Positions 34,724 through 43,968 are shown, numbered from the stretch's first letter. The stretch: 56,005 bases of DNA from a candidate division WOR-3 bacterium (GCA_039802205.1 JBDRWD010000002.1:1-56005); one strand, 5' to 3'. The notes: generated from the sequence alone by a model not told the origin. Made by a program: numbers and translations.

Positions 34724-35647
34724 TTATACATCAAAATTTTTGAATTTCACATACACCGGCACGACCAGATTAATAACGCTCTTGGCATCCTGAGTCTTTT
34801 GAATATAAGGATCTTTGATATAGTTGAGGATTATTGTTATAAATATTGAATCCTTGAAGCGTTCAAGTTCATCATACTCGAAAGCTGATTTTTTTTCAAC
34901 AAATTTGCGGATTCTATTCAAGGGTTCTCTAACTATTCCCAACCCATTATAATTTATCCCACCGATGCGTTCTTTTGCTTTTTTTATCTCCTGATCAGTG
35001 GTAAGAAGAGCTAACTCCACCTTTGTTTCATAGTCATCGATAAGGATTGATAGATCCTGCTGGGGAATTGTATAATTATGCAATTTGGTGGTATCAATAT
35101 GTTGATTTTTGTTCAAAAGTCCGTAAAGGTCCCCCACCTGCCTTATATACTCTTTCGTTTGTTCACTCAGCCGACTGAAAAGACTTTTGTGTTGAAGCCA
35201 ACGTAAAGATACTGCTACCTTAATCCTTCTTTTGGTTTTATCGACGTGGGTCTCCCCAGGTTTATTATTTGTCTCTTCAAGAATTTTTTCAATATTCTCG
35301 GTATTCAAGTAAATCGGCTCGTATTTGGGTTTTTTTAGAAGTTTGTGGATATCATCAAGAATCTTCTCAATTTTCTCTTTTCGCCCAACCTCTGATAGCT
35401 GGGGATAGGTGCGGTCAATAAAAAACTTTACCAAATATTTATTTATTGTGTACCTTCCTTCCTCAAGTTCTTGTTTGCTCACTGCCTTTGGGCACCATTC
35501 GGCGAAAATTTCCACATCCGGTCTTTTTAAAAAATCAAGATCAAAAGGCAATTCTGTTATCACAGTATCAGGCTGAATAAGCCACTGGAGATTCATTAAA
35601 ATCTCTTCCAGATTATCAAGATGCGTCTTACCCGACCAAGCCATCAA
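34724..35647 (-). CDS. Protein of unknown function (charged, helical)
   Basis: A 307-residue soluble protein that I do not recognise. It is rich in charged residues and predicted helices (GRKEKIEKILDDIHKLLKKP, DYETKVELALLTTDQEIKKA), with no signal peptide, membrane segment or nucleotide-binding motif. The C-terminal strand-like tail ends VVPVYVKFKNFDV. ATG 35647 has GGAG 7 nt upstream. It has its own promoter and lies directly downstream of a strong terminator, so it is an independent transcription unit. Confidence 0.75.
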   Translation of the reverse strand: MMAWSGKTHLDNLEEILMNLQWLIQPDTVITELPFDLDFLKRPDVEIFAEWCPKAVSKQELEEGRYTINKYLVKFFIDRTYPQLSEVGRKEKIEKILDDIHKLLKKPKYEPIYLNTENIEKILEETNNKPGETHVDKTKRRIKVAVSLRWLQHKSLFSRLSEQTKEYIRQVGDLYGLLNKNQHIDTTKLHNYTIPQQDLSILIDDYETKVELALLTTDQEIKKAKERIGGINYNGLGIVREPLNRIRKFVEKKSAFEYDELERFKDSIFITIILNYIKDPYIQKTQDAKSVINLVVPVYVKFKNFDV

Positions 35648-35707
35648 TCACTCCTTTTTATGGAAAAAAACGAAACATTCATTGAACATAATCGCAGATC
35701 ACTTATG

Positions 35708-35735
35708 ATTTTATGCAAAAATTTAAAAATGTCAA
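35708..35735 (-). promoter_or_regulatory. Promoter of the unknown gene 34724-35647
   Basis: On the minus strand TTGACA (35735-35730) and TAAAAT (35713-35708) are 16 nt apart. It starts just past the terminator of the upstream TPR gene and gives a leader of about 50 nt with a GGAG site. Confidence 0.6.
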
Positions 35736-35738
35736 TCA

Positions 35739-35773
35739 GCGAAAAGCCCGCCTTTTTCTGGCGGGCTTTTCGC
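35739..35773. terminator. Strong bidirectional-looking hairpin terminator
   Basis: A perfect 14-bp stem: GCGAAAAGCCCGCC (35739-35752) pairs with GGCGGGCTTTTCGC (35760-35773), with a 7-nt T-rich loop. The A/T tracts flanking the GC core are part of the stem. It lies 38 nt downstream of the TPR gene stop on the minus strand and ends that transcript. It is the clearest intrinsic terminator in the window. Confidence 0.85.
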
Positions 35774-35810
35774 GGCAAATCTTAGATTTAAAAATTTATC
35801 TAAAAAGGAT

Positions 35811-37451
35811 TTATTCACCCCCTTTTAGCACCTTTAACCTTGCCTCGGTCCTCTTCTTATAATCTTTGGCACCTTTGTGATTAGGATCGAGTGCCAATAC
35901 CTGATTAAACACCTTTAAAGCTTCATCGTAATTGTTTGCTGAGAATAGACTAACCCCCTTTTTATAAAGTGCTTCAATTTCCTCAGCCGTTACCTGCTTA
36001 GCGGGTTCTTTCGGCTTTGTTGTTGTGGGAGGTTTCTTCTCCTGCCCTAGTTTCGTTTTCAATCGGTTTATAGCCGCACTCGATTCTGAATTCTGGGGGT
36101 CAAGTTCCAAAACTTTCTGATAAAATTCAATAGCCTTTGCCAAATCATTCGCCTTTTCACGATTTCTTGCTTCAGTTAAATAAGCATTGATAAGTTCCGT
36201 ACGCCTTGTTTCAATGTTCTTTAAATAATCTTTGGCTTCAGCATTGTCCGGGTCTAAAGATATCACCATCGCAAAGGCCTTTTCTGCTTCTTTTAAATTA
36301 CCTTCAGAAAAATATATCTTCCCCTGAGAGAGATAGGTTTTGATGCTCCTTTCCCGTTCCATTGCGGCAATTTCTCGTTGAATCGCTTCCTCGGTCTTTT
36401 TCATATTGAAGATAAGTTTGCTCTTCACCCCAGGCTTAACCGTTATTTTTGCCATGTAATCAACATAATTAGGTGTCGTGACGGTTATGGTATAATTTCC
36501 TGCTGGTAAACTCAAACTGAATGTTCCTGCAGGTGCCCGATACCGTTTGTTGATTTCTTTTATGTCCACGATGCAATTAGGCAAAAGTTGTTTATTGGTT
36601 TGATCCTGAATAACACACTCAATTGAACCGACCTTAGGTGCTGATACAGCAGTACGGTTATTACCTTCAAGCCCAAATGTCCATCGAGGAGACCAAGGAC
36701 GGAAGTGACCTAAATATTCTACTTTACAAAGTGCTACTGTAGCAGTTACAACTGGGAAATGATATTTTACTCCCAAATTCGCATCACGGCCATCCATTTC
36801 TACTGACATTTCGAGTCCGAAAGGAAATTTTAAAGCTCCACCGGCAAAAAGACCGAACGCCCACCAGGAATGGTCTTTGGTGTCGTAATCGTCACCCAAT
36901 ACCAAAAAGTCAGTATTGAAAATATGACTTCGCCACCCATACCCGACAAACCTGCCCCGTCCCAGCCCCACAACGATGTTCGCAATATTCCCGAAATATT
37001 TTTGCATGGCAACATATGCAGAGAAAAGTTCCCAAGGCCGGCCGTTGGCATATTTGTGATAACTTATCTCTTCTATTGAACCATCATTTCCGCCAGCACC
37101 GAGTGTGGAAATGTGTTTAGCATATGATATATCATCAACCCCACAGAACCAGTAAGTTCCACTCTCTTTCCCTTCTTTCAACAAATAACTTACACTCGCG
37201 ACCCAGGTAGTGGGAGTGAACATTGATAATGCCACCTCACCTTTACCTAAGCCATATTTGAAAGCCATGGCGAAATCTTTTGGGTCAACATAGATACTGT
37301 CATTAGGGTTGGGATCTTCGGTATACATCGGAAATGAAAACATTGTGGTTATGCCCCACATACCCCGAATATCATACTGTGGTACAGTAGGGATATCGAG
37401 ATACCCGGATGTGCGACATAACTGGGAAAGGATTAAACAAATGATTAACAT
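35811..37451 (-). CDS. Exported beta-rich protein with PEGA-like and TPR domains
   Basis: A 546-residue protein. The N-terminus (MLIICLILSQLCRTSG) is a short signal sequence. Residues about 20-290 are rich in aromatic beta strands with glycine turns (TTMFSFPMYTEDPN, WWAFGLFAGGALKFPFGLEM) and could form an outer-membrane barrel. A carboxypeptidase-regulatory/PEGA-like domain follows at about 290-370 (PAGTFSLSLPAGNYTITVTT). The C-terminal third carries about three TPR units (EGNLKEAEKAFAMVISLDPD, NDLAKAIEFYQKVLELDPQN, ANNYDEALKVFNQVLALDPN). The terminal location and barrel are inferred; it may organise an envelope complex. Confidence 0.75.
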   Translation of the reverse strand: MLIICLILSQLCRTSGYLDIPTVPQYDIRGMWGITTMFSFPMYTEDPNPNDSIYVDPKDFAMAFKYGLGKGEVALSMFTPTTWVASVSYLLKEGKESGTYWFCGVDDISYAKHISTLGAGGNDGSIEEISYHKYANGRPWELFSAYVAMQKYFGNIANIVVGLGRGRFVGYGWRSHIFNTDFLVLGDDYDTKDHSWWAFGLFAGGALKFPFGLEMSVEMDGRDANLGVKYHFPVVTATVALCKVEYLGHFRPWSPRWTFGLEGNNRTAVSAPKVGSIECVIQDQTNKQLLPNCIVDIKEINKRYRAPAGTFSLSLPAGNYTITVTTPNYVDYMAKITVKPGVKSKLIFNMKKTEEAIQREIAAMERERSIKTYLSQGKIYFSEGNLKEAEKAFAMVISLDPDNAEAKDYLKNIETRRTELINAYLTEARNREKANDLAKAIEFYQKVLELDPQNSESSAAINRLKTKLGQEKKPPTTTKPKEPAKQVTAEEIEALYKKGVSLFSANNYDEALKVFNQVLALDPNHKGAKDYKKRTEARLKVLKGGE

Positions 37452-37505
37452 AGTTCCCCCTTTTTTAAAAACATGACCCTCATAAACACTCCAAGGTTAT
37501 GATAG

Positions 37506-37533
37506 ATTATATCCATAATTGCTATTCTGTCAA
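37506..37533 (-). promoter_or_regulatory. Promoter of the PEGA/TPR gene
   Basis: On the minus strand TTGACA (37533-37528) and TATAAT (37511-37506) are 16 nt apart, with a leader of about 50 nt ending in a GGGGG ribosome site. Confidence 0.72.
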
Positions 37534-38241
37534 GCTCCATTTCGATGCCTTTAGAAAATTTAGTTTATTACGCTTGCGCTCCCAGGTGCCTTTGAAGGTT
37601 ATGAGGAAAGAGATAAAAATCAATTTCAAGTCCAGCCAAAAACTCATCTTACGAATATAAAGTAAGTCATATTTAAATTTATGCCGACGAGGTAAATCCC
37701 GGGGAGTGAATATCTGGGCAATTCCCGTAAGTCCCGGCCGTACCATTATTCTTTTGTGGTATCCAGGGATTTTCCAAACATGAAGATAACAATCATTCTG
37801 TTCTACTTCGGCAGGCAGCAAAGCCCGGGGACCAACAAAACTCATATCACCAAGGAGAATATTCAATAATTGGGGTAGTTCATCTAAGGCAGTTTTACGC
37901 AGAAACCTGCCCATCCGCGTAACCCTTGGATCATTCGAGCTTGCCTGAATGTTTATTTTTTCATTTAAAGAATTCCGGCGCATGGAACGGAATTTTATCA
38001 CTTTAAAAAGTCGGCCATTTTTACCCACCCGGAATTGCCGGATGCAAACCGGTGAACCATCTTCGCACCAAATCCCTATCCAGATCAAAGCCCATAGCCA
38101 TGATGAAAACAACAAACCCAAACTGCTTAAGATAACATCAAAAATTCTTTTCGCCCTTGGTTCTCTTATGGTTGCATTCTCTTCGATTGCTTCCAAAGGT
38201 TTAACAGACAAAAGCATATCCGATCTCACTTCCATATGCAT
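37522..38241 (-). CDS. Sugar transferase (undecaprenyl-phosphate phosphoglycosyltransferase)
   Basis: A 239-residue protein of the bacterial sugar transferase family (PF02397; WbaP/WcaJ C-terminal domain type). One hydrophobic segment (VILSSLGLLFSSWLWALIWI) precedes the catalytic domain with QFRVGKNGRLFKVIKFRSM, LRKTALDELPQLLNILLGDM and SFVGPRALLP, plus the VRPGLTGIAQI block. Such monotopic enzymes start glycan repeat units by moving a phosphosugar to undecaprenyl phosphate. No other polysaccharide gene is nearby. AGGAGG lies 9 nt before ATG 38241. The 3' end overlaps the promoter of the downstream TPR gene. Confidence 0.9.
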   Translation of the reverse strand: MHMEVRSDMLLSVKPLEAIEENATIREPRAKRIFDVILSSLGLLFSSWLWALIWIGIWCEDGSPVCIRQFRVGKNGRLFKVIKFRSMRRNSLNEKINIQASSNDPRVTRMGRFLRKTALDELPQLLNILLGDMSFVGPRALLPAEVEQNDCYLHVWKIPGYHKRIMVRPGLTGIAQIFTPRDLPRRHKFKYDLLYIRKMSFWLDLKLIFISFLITFKGTWERKRNKLNFLKASKWSLTE

Positions 38242-38301
38242 TTGTATTTAACCTCCTTTTTGAATCAAAGATCGGGGGGTAGAGTATAAGAACTGTGGAT
38301 A

Positions 38302-38329
38302 ATTATATCAAAATATTTAATTCTGTCAA
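38302..38329 (-). promoter_or_regulatory. Promoter of the sugar transferase gene
   Basis: On the minus strand TTGACA (38329-38324) and TATAAT (38307-38302) are 16 nt apart. The leader is about 55 nt and ends with AGGAGG. Confidence 0.75.
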
Positions 38330-38477
38330 CAGGGCGATTTGAATCAAACACGAGCAATCTTAGATAGAGTTAATTAGAAAGGCGTGGCTATGAACCCTAT
38401 AGTCATTCCAAAGCATGAAAGCAACAATTTAACGAAACTTCAGCTACTTAATCAAAAAGTGAAAAATAGCGAAATAT

Positions 38478-38494
38478 CGCCTTTCGCAAAGGCG
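38478..38494. terminator. Possible hairpin after ppdK
   Basis: CGCCTTT (38478-38484) and AAAGGCG (38488-38494) form a 7-bp stem with a 3-nt loop, about 40 nt downstream of the ppdK stop. The T-run that follows on the minus strand is interrupted, so termination efficiency is uncertain. Confidence 0.4.
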
Positions 38495-38536
38495 TGCTCA
38501 ATGAAATTTGGGAAATTTTAAAATATCAAGAGGCCT

Positions 38537-41287
38537 TTATCTCTTCTTACTCCGTTTACCCTTTTTTGTTTTAAACATTACATTTGCTTGGGCCGCTGCA
38601 AGCCGGGCAATCGGCACACGAAACGGAGAACAGGAAACATAATCCATTCCCACCTGATGGCAGAAGTAAATAGAATTCGGATCTCCCCCATGTTCACCGC
38701 AAATTCCTACCTCCAGATTCGGCCTCACTTTTCGACCACGCTCAATTCCAATCTTGATAAGTTCGCCAATTCCACGAATATCAATCGACTGGAATGGGTC
38801 TTTAGGCAGGATTTTTTTATTCAGATAATCGGGTAAAAAGCTACCAATATCATCACGAGAAAAGCCAAATCCCATTTGAGTTAAATCGTTCGTTCCATAA
38901 GAGAAAAATTGAGCAACCCGGGCAATCTCATCAGCCACTATACAGGCACGGGGAATTTCAATCATCGTACCGTACATGTGCTTTATCTTTTTTAAACCAA
39001 ATTTTTGCAAAACTTCTTTATATACCCGTTCCACTATCTCCGCCTGATGTTTTAGTTCATTGACATCGCTCACCACCGGCACCATGATTTCCGGATAAGG
39101 ATTTTTACCTTCTTTAATCAATTCCGCGGCCGCTTCGAATATCGCCCTCACCTGCATCTCGCTTACCTCTGGATAGGTAATACCCAGTCTCACCCCTCGA
39201 TGCCCCATCATTGGATTTGACTCGTGGAGACTGTCTGCCCTTTCGTTCAATTCCTCAATTGTAATCCCCAATTCTGCAGCGAGTTTTTCTCTTTTTTCTG
39301 GCTCATTGGGAACAAATTCATGGAGGGGTGGATCAAGCAATCTGATTACCACTGGATAGCCATCCATCGCCTCCAGCACACCCTTGACATCCTTTTTTAC
39401 ATAGGGAAACAATTCATCCAACGCCTTGCGTCTTTCCTCTTCAGTCTTTGAAACAATCATCTTCCGCAGGATGAAGAGTGGTTCATCAGAACCTTTTCCA
39501 TAAAACATATGCTCGGTGCGCATCAAACCGATCCCTTTGGCACCAAACTTCCTTGCCCGCGTGGCGTCGGCGGGAGTGTCTGCATTAGCCCTTATCCCAA
39601 GCCGTTTTACAGAATCACAGATTTTCAAAAATTCCTGGAGTAGCACATTCTCTTCAGCAGACGCGAGCATGGGAAGTTTTCCTTCATAGACATTCCCCTT
39701 GGTACCATTGAGGGTTAACCAATCACCTTCCTTAAATACCTTGCCGTTAACTCGGAGCACTTTTTCTTCATAGTCGATCTGTAACGCTCCACAGCCTACG
39801 ATACAACATTTGCCCCACCCACGGGCAACCAATGCTGCATGGGATGTCATACCACCACGGGCAGTCAGAATTGCTTGGGCTGCGCGCATTCCATCAACAT
39901 CCTCAGGATTGGTTTCTTCGCGCACTAAAATTACTTTCTTGCCTTGTTTGGTCCATTCTACTGCATCTTTAGAAGTAAACACAATTTGACCAGTTGCTCC
40001 TCCAGGACCCGCGGGCAATCCTTTTGCGAGTACCTTTGCGTTCATCTCGGCTTTCGGATCAACCATCGGATGCAATAGTTCATCAAGCTGCGCCGGAGTA
40101 ACCCTCATCACAGCCTCTTCCTTTGAAATCAAGCCTTCTTTCAACATATCCATTGCGATCCTTACAGCCGCCGGTCCATTTCGCTTCCCTACGCGACACT
40201 GGAGCATATAAAGAACACCTTTTTCAATCGTAAATTCAATGTCGAGCATATCCCGATAATGACGTTCCAGTTTTTTCTGGTACTGGTATAACTCTTTGTA
40301 GACTTCGGGCATCGCTTTTTCAAGAGAAATAAGATCTTTGTTATGTTCACTCTTTGAATACTCATTCACTGGTGCCGGGGTGCGTATTCCAGCTACCACA
40401 TCTTCTCCCTGAGCATTAATCAAATATTCACCATAAAACTGATTCTCTCCATTGCCTGGATTCCGGGTGAACCCTACCCCGGTTGCCGAATCCTCTCCCA
40501 TGTTGCCAAAGACCATTGCCTGGACATTGCAAGCGGTTCCCCAGTCATCAGGGATACCTTCAATCCTTCGATACGCAACAGCCCTTTTACCATTCCAGGA
40601 CGCAAAAACTGCCTTTATCCCTCCCCAGAGTTGTTCATTGTGGTCATCAGGAAATTCCTTCCCCAAAACTTCTTTAACTTTTTCTTTAAATTGTCTGCAT
40701 AATTCTTTCAAATCATCAGCAGTAAGATCGGTATCACTCTTATACCCCTTTTTTTCTTTCATTTTTTCCATAAGAGCCTCAAGTTGTCTGCGGATTCCAG
40801 AATCTTCATCCTTAGGTTCAATACCCGCTGCCTTTTCCATCACCACATCTGAATACATCATTATCAAACGTCGATAAGAATCATAAGCAAATCGCTCATT
40901 GCCGCCGCTCTGTTTTATCAACCCTGGTAGGGTCTTTTCTGTCAGACCGATATTCAATACCGTCTCCATCATCCCGGGCATTGAAGCTCGTGCACCAGAA
41001 CGGACCGAAAGAAGCAAGGGATTGTCCGGATCCCCAAATTTTCTGCCCATGATTTCTTCCACTCTTTTCAGCGCTTTTTCTACTTCTTTCTTCAATTCTT
41101 TAGGCAAGCGCCCTTTGTTCCTGTAATAATAATTACAAACCTCGGTAGTTATTGTAAAACCAGGAGGTACCCGGATTCCAAGATTTGTCATCTCAGCTAA
41201 ATTTGCACCCTTACCTCCGAGCAGATTTTTATCTTTCGCCGAACCATCAGCTTTTTTACCACCAAAATTGTAGACTAATTTTTTCAT
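38537..41287 (-). CDS. ppdK: Pyruvate, phosphate dikinase
   Basis: A 916-residue PPDK that interconverts pyruvate/ATP/phosphate and PEP/AMP/pyrophosphate. The N-terminal ATP-grasp part is recognised by LLGGKGANLAEMTNLGIRVP and SVRSGARASMPGMMETVLNIG. The central phosphohistidine is in GGMTSHAALVARGWGKCCI. The C-terminal PEP-utiliser TIM barrel has GIGLMRTEHMFYG, MGHRGVRLGITYPE and GEHGGDPNSI. ATG 41287 is chosen because AAGGAG lies 5 nt upstream; the in-frame ATG at 41311 has no such site and would start inside the 3' part of the preceding gene. The next gene upstream ends 10 nt before, so they are probably co-transcribed. Confidence 0.96.
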   Translation of the reverse strand: MKKLVYNFGGKKADGSAKDKNLLGGKGANLAEMTNLGIRVPPGFTITTEVCNYYYRNKGRLPKELKKEVEKALKRVEEIMGRKFGDPDNPLLLSVRSGARASMPGMMETVLNIGLTEKTLPGLIKQSGGNERFAYDSYRRLIMMYSDVVMEKAAGIEPKDEDSGIRRQLEALMEKMKEKKGYKSDTDLTADDLKELCRQFKEKVKEVLGKEFPDDHNEQLWGGIKAVFASWNGKRAVAYRRIEGIPDDWGTACNVQAMVFGNMGEDSATGVGFTRNPGNGENQFYGEYLINAQGEDVVAGIRTPAPVNEYSKSEHNKDLISLEKAMPEVYKELYQYQKKLERHYRDMLDIEFTIEKGVLYMLQCRVGKRNGPAAVRIAMDMLKEGLISKEEAVMRVTPAQLDELLHPMVDPKAEMNAKVLAKGLPAGPGGATGQIVFTSKDAVEWTKQGKKVILVREETNPEDVDGMRAAQAILTARGGMTSHAALVARGWGKCCIVGCGALQIDYEEKVLRVNGKVFKEGDWLTLNGTKGNVYEGKLPMLASAEENVLLQEFLKICDSVKRLGIRANADTPADATRARKFGAKGIGLMRTEHMFYGKGSDEPLFILRKMIVSKTEEERRKALDELFPYVKKDVKGVLEAMDGYPVVIRLLDPPLHEFVPNEPEKREKLAAELGITIEELNERADSLHESNPMMGHRGVRLGITYPEVSEMQVRAIFEAAAELIKEGKNPYPEIMVPVVSDVNELKHQAEIVERVYKEVLQKFGLKKIKHMYGTMIEIPRACIVADEIARVAQFFSYGTNDLTQMGFGFSRDDIGSFLPDYLNKKILPKDPFQSIDIRGIGELIKIGIERGRKVRPNLEVGICGEHGGDPNSIYFCHQVGMDYVSCSPFRVPIARLAAAQANVMFKTKKGKRSKKR

Positions 41288-41297
41288 TGTGCTCCTT

Positions 41298-42620
41298 TCA
41301 ATTATCTTCAATTTCTAATAATCTTTTAATCTCTTTTTCAAGTAAATTGCTATTCCTTTCTTTCAATTCATAACTGACTTTAACGGCAGGCTTATTTATC
41401 TTTAAAAACTTTCGCAAGTCAACCGGCGTGCCGATGATCACCACATCCGCAGGAGTTCGGTTGATACTCCTGTTGAGCTCCTCCATTTGCAATTTAGAGT
41501 AACCGAGCGCCGGGATCAATCTTCCGATATGAGGGTACTTTTCGTATGCCTTTTTGATAGAGCCAATTGTATATTTTTTCGGGTCAATAATCTCTTTTGC
41601 TTTATATTCTTTAGCAGCAATAAATCCTGCACCAAAACTCATCTCTCCATGGGTAAGAGTAGGTCCATCCTCAATCACCAAGACTCGCTTATTTCTAATC
41701 AATTCCGGATTATCAACGACGATCGGAGAATAGGCTTCAATTATCTTAGCCTTTTTATTTAACATTTTTATATTTTCCTTCAATTTTTCAACATTTTTTG
41801 GGGGAGCTGAATCTATTTTATTAATAATCACAATATCCGCCATCCGTAAATTTGTTTCTCCAGGATGATAGGTCATCTCATTTCCCAATCGCAATGGGTC
41901 AACGACGACGATATGAAGATCCGGTTCAAAGAAAGGAAAATCATTATTTCCACCATCCCAGACAATGACATCGGAAATTTTTTCGGCAGATTTGAGGATT
42001 TTATAATAATCAACCCCTGCAAATACGGTATTGCCTCTCCGGATATGCGGCTCATATTCTTCTCTTTCCTCAATTGTGCAGTTATATTTATCCAGGTCTT
42101 CCATACGGGAGAAACATTGAACCTCCTGCTTTAATAGATCTCCATAAGGCATGGGATGACGCACCACCGAAAATTTGATTTTATATTTATTCAATATTTC
42201 ACAAACCCTTCTTGTAGTCTGGCTTTTACCAGCGCCTGTCCTAACCGCACATATTGCAATAACCTTGCGACATGACTTCAGAATTGAAGATTTGGGTCCC
42301 AAGAGCCAGAAATCAGCACCAGCCGCCAGTGATTCAGATGCTTTATGCATCACATATTCGTGCGAAATGTCCGAATATGAAAATACCACGACATCAATAT
42401 TATATTTTTTTATCAAATTAGTGAGTTCTTTTTCCGGGTATATAGGAATACCCGTGGGATAGTAAGGTCCTGCCAATTCTGCAGGATATTTTCTCCCTTC
42501 AATATTAGGAATTTGAGTTGCCGTAAAACAAACCACCTTATAGTCTCGATTATTTCGGAAAAAGACATTAAAATTATGAAAATCCCTGCCAGCCGCACCC
42601 ATGATCAGCACTCTTCTCAT
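41298..42620 (-). CDS. Cyclic 2,3-diphosphoglycerate synthetase-like P-loop protein
   Basis: A 440-residue protein resembling archaeal cyclic 2,3-diphosphoglycerate synthetase and its bacterial GTPase-like relatives. The start RRVLIMGAAGRDFHNFNVFF is diagnostic for this group. A P-loop follows (AVRTGAGKSQTTRR near residue 145), then IVWDGGNNDFPFFEPDL and IVIINKIDSAPP, the last resembling a G4-type NKxD. In archaea the product is a thermolyte; bacterial members are uncharacterised. ATG 42620 has AAGGAGG 5 nt upstream, which rejects the in-frame ATG at 42713. It is followed by ppdK, a PEP/pyruvate enzyme, a metabolic link to phosphoglycerate (inference). Confidence 0.82.
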   Translation of the reverse strand: MRRVLIMGAAGRDFHNFNVFFRNNRDYKVVCFTATQIPNIEGRKYPAELAGPYYPTGIPIYPEKELTNLIKKYNIDVVVFSYSDISHEYVMHKASESLAAGADFWLLGPKSSILKSCRKVIAICAVRTGAGKSQTTRRVCEILNKYKIKFSVVRHPMPYGDLLKQEVQCFSRMEDLDKYNCTIEEREEYEPHIRRGNTVFAGVDYYKILKSAEKISDVIVWDGGNNDFPFFEPDLHIVVVDPLRLGNEMTYHPGETNLRMADIVIINKIDSAPPKNVEKLKENIKMLNKKAKIIEAYSPIVVDNPELIRNKRVLVIEDGPTLTHGEMSFGAGFIAAKEYKAKEIIDPKKYTIGSIKKAYEKYPHIGRLIPALGYSKLQMEELNRSINRTPADVVIIGTPVDLRKFLKINKPAVKVSYELKERNSNLLEKEIKRLLEIEDN

Positions 42621-42648
42621 CAAAACCTCCTTAAAGTTATCGACTTTC

Positions 42649-42674
42649 AATCCATTATTATTAATTAATGGATT
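42649..42674. promoter_or_regulatory. Hairpin in the leader of the cDPG-synthetase-like gene
   Basis: AATCCATTA (42649-42657) and TAATGGATT (42666-42674) form a perfect 9-bp stem with an 8-nt loop inside the roughly 114-nt leader of the minus-strand transcript, about 18 nt above the Shine-Dalgarno. It is AT-rich and has no T-run, so a terminator is unlikely. A leader-structure role is possible. Confidence 0.4.
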
Positions 42675-42740
42675 TGAGCTGCCCTCTAAGGAAAAATTGG
42701 ATTGGAAGGGCATTTAAATCGTAAACACAAGGAACCTAAA

Positions 42741-42768
42741 AGTATATCCAAAACCGGGAAAAAGTCAA
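42741..42768 (-). promoter_or_regulatory. Promoter of the cDPG-synthetase-like gene and ppdK
   Basis: On the minus strand TTGACT (42768-42763) and TATACT (42746-42741) are 16 nt apart. It gives the longest leader seen in this window (about 114 nt). Confidence 0.65.
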
Positions 42769-43021
42769 TATTTATTTGCGGCGCTTTAGTGATGCAACTA
42801 ATTAGGTAATCCTCCTGGGTAAAGGGCTTGGTCAAGGGAATTAGGCAGAGTTTAATAAAGCCGCGTTAAAAGAATTGAGAATAAGAAAAATCTGTTTGGA
42901 ATAGTGCAGGAGTTTAAATATACCTGACTCTATTGAATAATCCAGGGGATGTTTAAAACCTCAGGAGAGATTTTAACCTTGGGGTATGGATAACTGCATT
43001 GGATTTAGTTAAACCACATTA
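42769..43021. other. Intergenic region with nothing recognised
   Basis: About 250 bases between the two divergent promoters (cDPG-synthetase-like and folD). I see no open frame of note, RNA gene, repeat or hairpin that I can support. Confidence 0.5.
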
Positions 43022-43049
43022 TTGACTTTGTCTTTTTTTGGGATATAAT
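43022..43049 (+). promoter_or_regulatory. folD-mtnA promoter
   Basis: TTGACT (43022-43027) and TATAAT (43044-43049) are 16 nt apart. A leader of about 25 nt with AGGAG (43071-43075) precedes ATG 43081, so this unit uses a normal ribosome site. Confidence 0.78.
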
Positions 43050-43080
43050 CGTTGTCCAAGCTTGATAGATAGGAGTAAGA

Positions 43081-43968
43081 ATGGCAAGGATTTTAAGTGG
43101 CACCGAACTTGCGGAAAAGATGCGCGAAGAGATGAAGCAGGAAATTGCTTTATTAAAGACAAAATATAACATTACTCCTGGACTGGCTGTAATCCTCGTC
43201 GGGGATAATCCGGCTTCAATCTCATATGTCAAGGGAAAAGAAAAAGCTTGTGCAGAAGTTGGGATTATGTCCCGAGAGTATAAATTCCCTGCTGATTATA
43301 AGGAAGCAGACCTTTTGAAACTGATCGATCAGCTTAACAACGATCCGGCGATCCATGGAATTTTAGTTCAATTACCCCTGCCAGAGCATATCAAAGAAGA
43401 AAAGGTTTTATATGCAATCGATCCGGATAAAGATGTTGACGGATTTCATCCCGTAAATGTGGGTAAATTGATGATCGGTGCTGATTGTTTTCTTCCCTGC
43501 ACACCCCACGGCATCCAACAATTATTGCTTCGCAATGGAATTGAGATAGCGGGCAAGCATGTAGTGATTGTGGGAAGAAGCAATATCGTCGGCAAACCGC
43601 TGGCAATGATGCTTGTTCAGAAAAAACCGGGTGCCAATGCCACGGTTACTATGTGTCACACTGGAACGAAGAATATGGCGGATTATACTCGACAGGCGGA
43701 TATCCTTATCGTTGCTGCGGGTAGACCCCATACGATCACAGGTGATATGGTAAAAGAAGGAGCGGTGGTGATTGATGTGGGTGTCAACCGGATAGACGAC
43801 CCGACGAAGAAGAGTGGCTTTCGTTTAATAGGCGATGTAGATTTTGAAGAAGTGAGCAAAAAGGCAAGCGCCATCTCACCGGTGCCGGGTGGAGTTGGTC
43901 CCATGACGATAACGATGCTGCTTTATAATACAATTTTAGCTGCAAAAAGACATGCGGGTATAGAATAA
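43081..43968 (+). CDS. folD: Methylenetetrahydrofolate dehydrogenase/cyclohydrolase
   Basis: A 295-residue bifunctional FolD that interconverts 5,10-methylene-, methenyl- and 10-formyl-tetrahydrofolate. The catalytic lysine lies in SYVKGKEKACAEVGI; other signatures are HGILVQLPLP, KDVDGFHPVNVGKL, PCTPHG and the NAD(P) motif GRSNIVGKPLAMML, with PVPGGVGPMTITML near the end. It is read from AGGAG-ATG and followed immediately by mtnA without a gap. 10-formyl-THF is also the substrate of Fmt, encoded later in the window. Confidence 0.97.
   Translation: MARILSGTELAEKMREEMKQEIALLKTKYNITPGLAVILVGDNPASISYVKGKEKACAEVGIMSREYKFPADYKEADLLKLIDQLNNDPAIHGILVQLPLPEHIKEEKVLYAIDPDKDVDGFHPVNVGKLMIGADCFLPCTPHGIQQLLLRNGIEIAGKHVVIVGRSNIVGKPLAMMLVQKKPGANATVTMCHTGTKNMADYTRQADILIVAAGRPHTITGDMVKEGAVVIDVGVNRIDDPTKKSGFRLIGDVDFEEVSKKASAISPVPGGVGPMTITMLLYNTILAAKRHAGIE

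Noticed and set aside
40452-40877. A 141-codon frame antisense to ppdK, and similar long antisense frames at 28307-28849 and 53410-53946
   Set aside because: All are antisense shadows of strongly conserved or well-supported genes, without ribosome sites or family features.
42769-43021. Possible tRNA or small RNA upstream of folD
   Set aside because: No T-loop, anticodon-arm or cloverleaf pattern could be traced on either strand.
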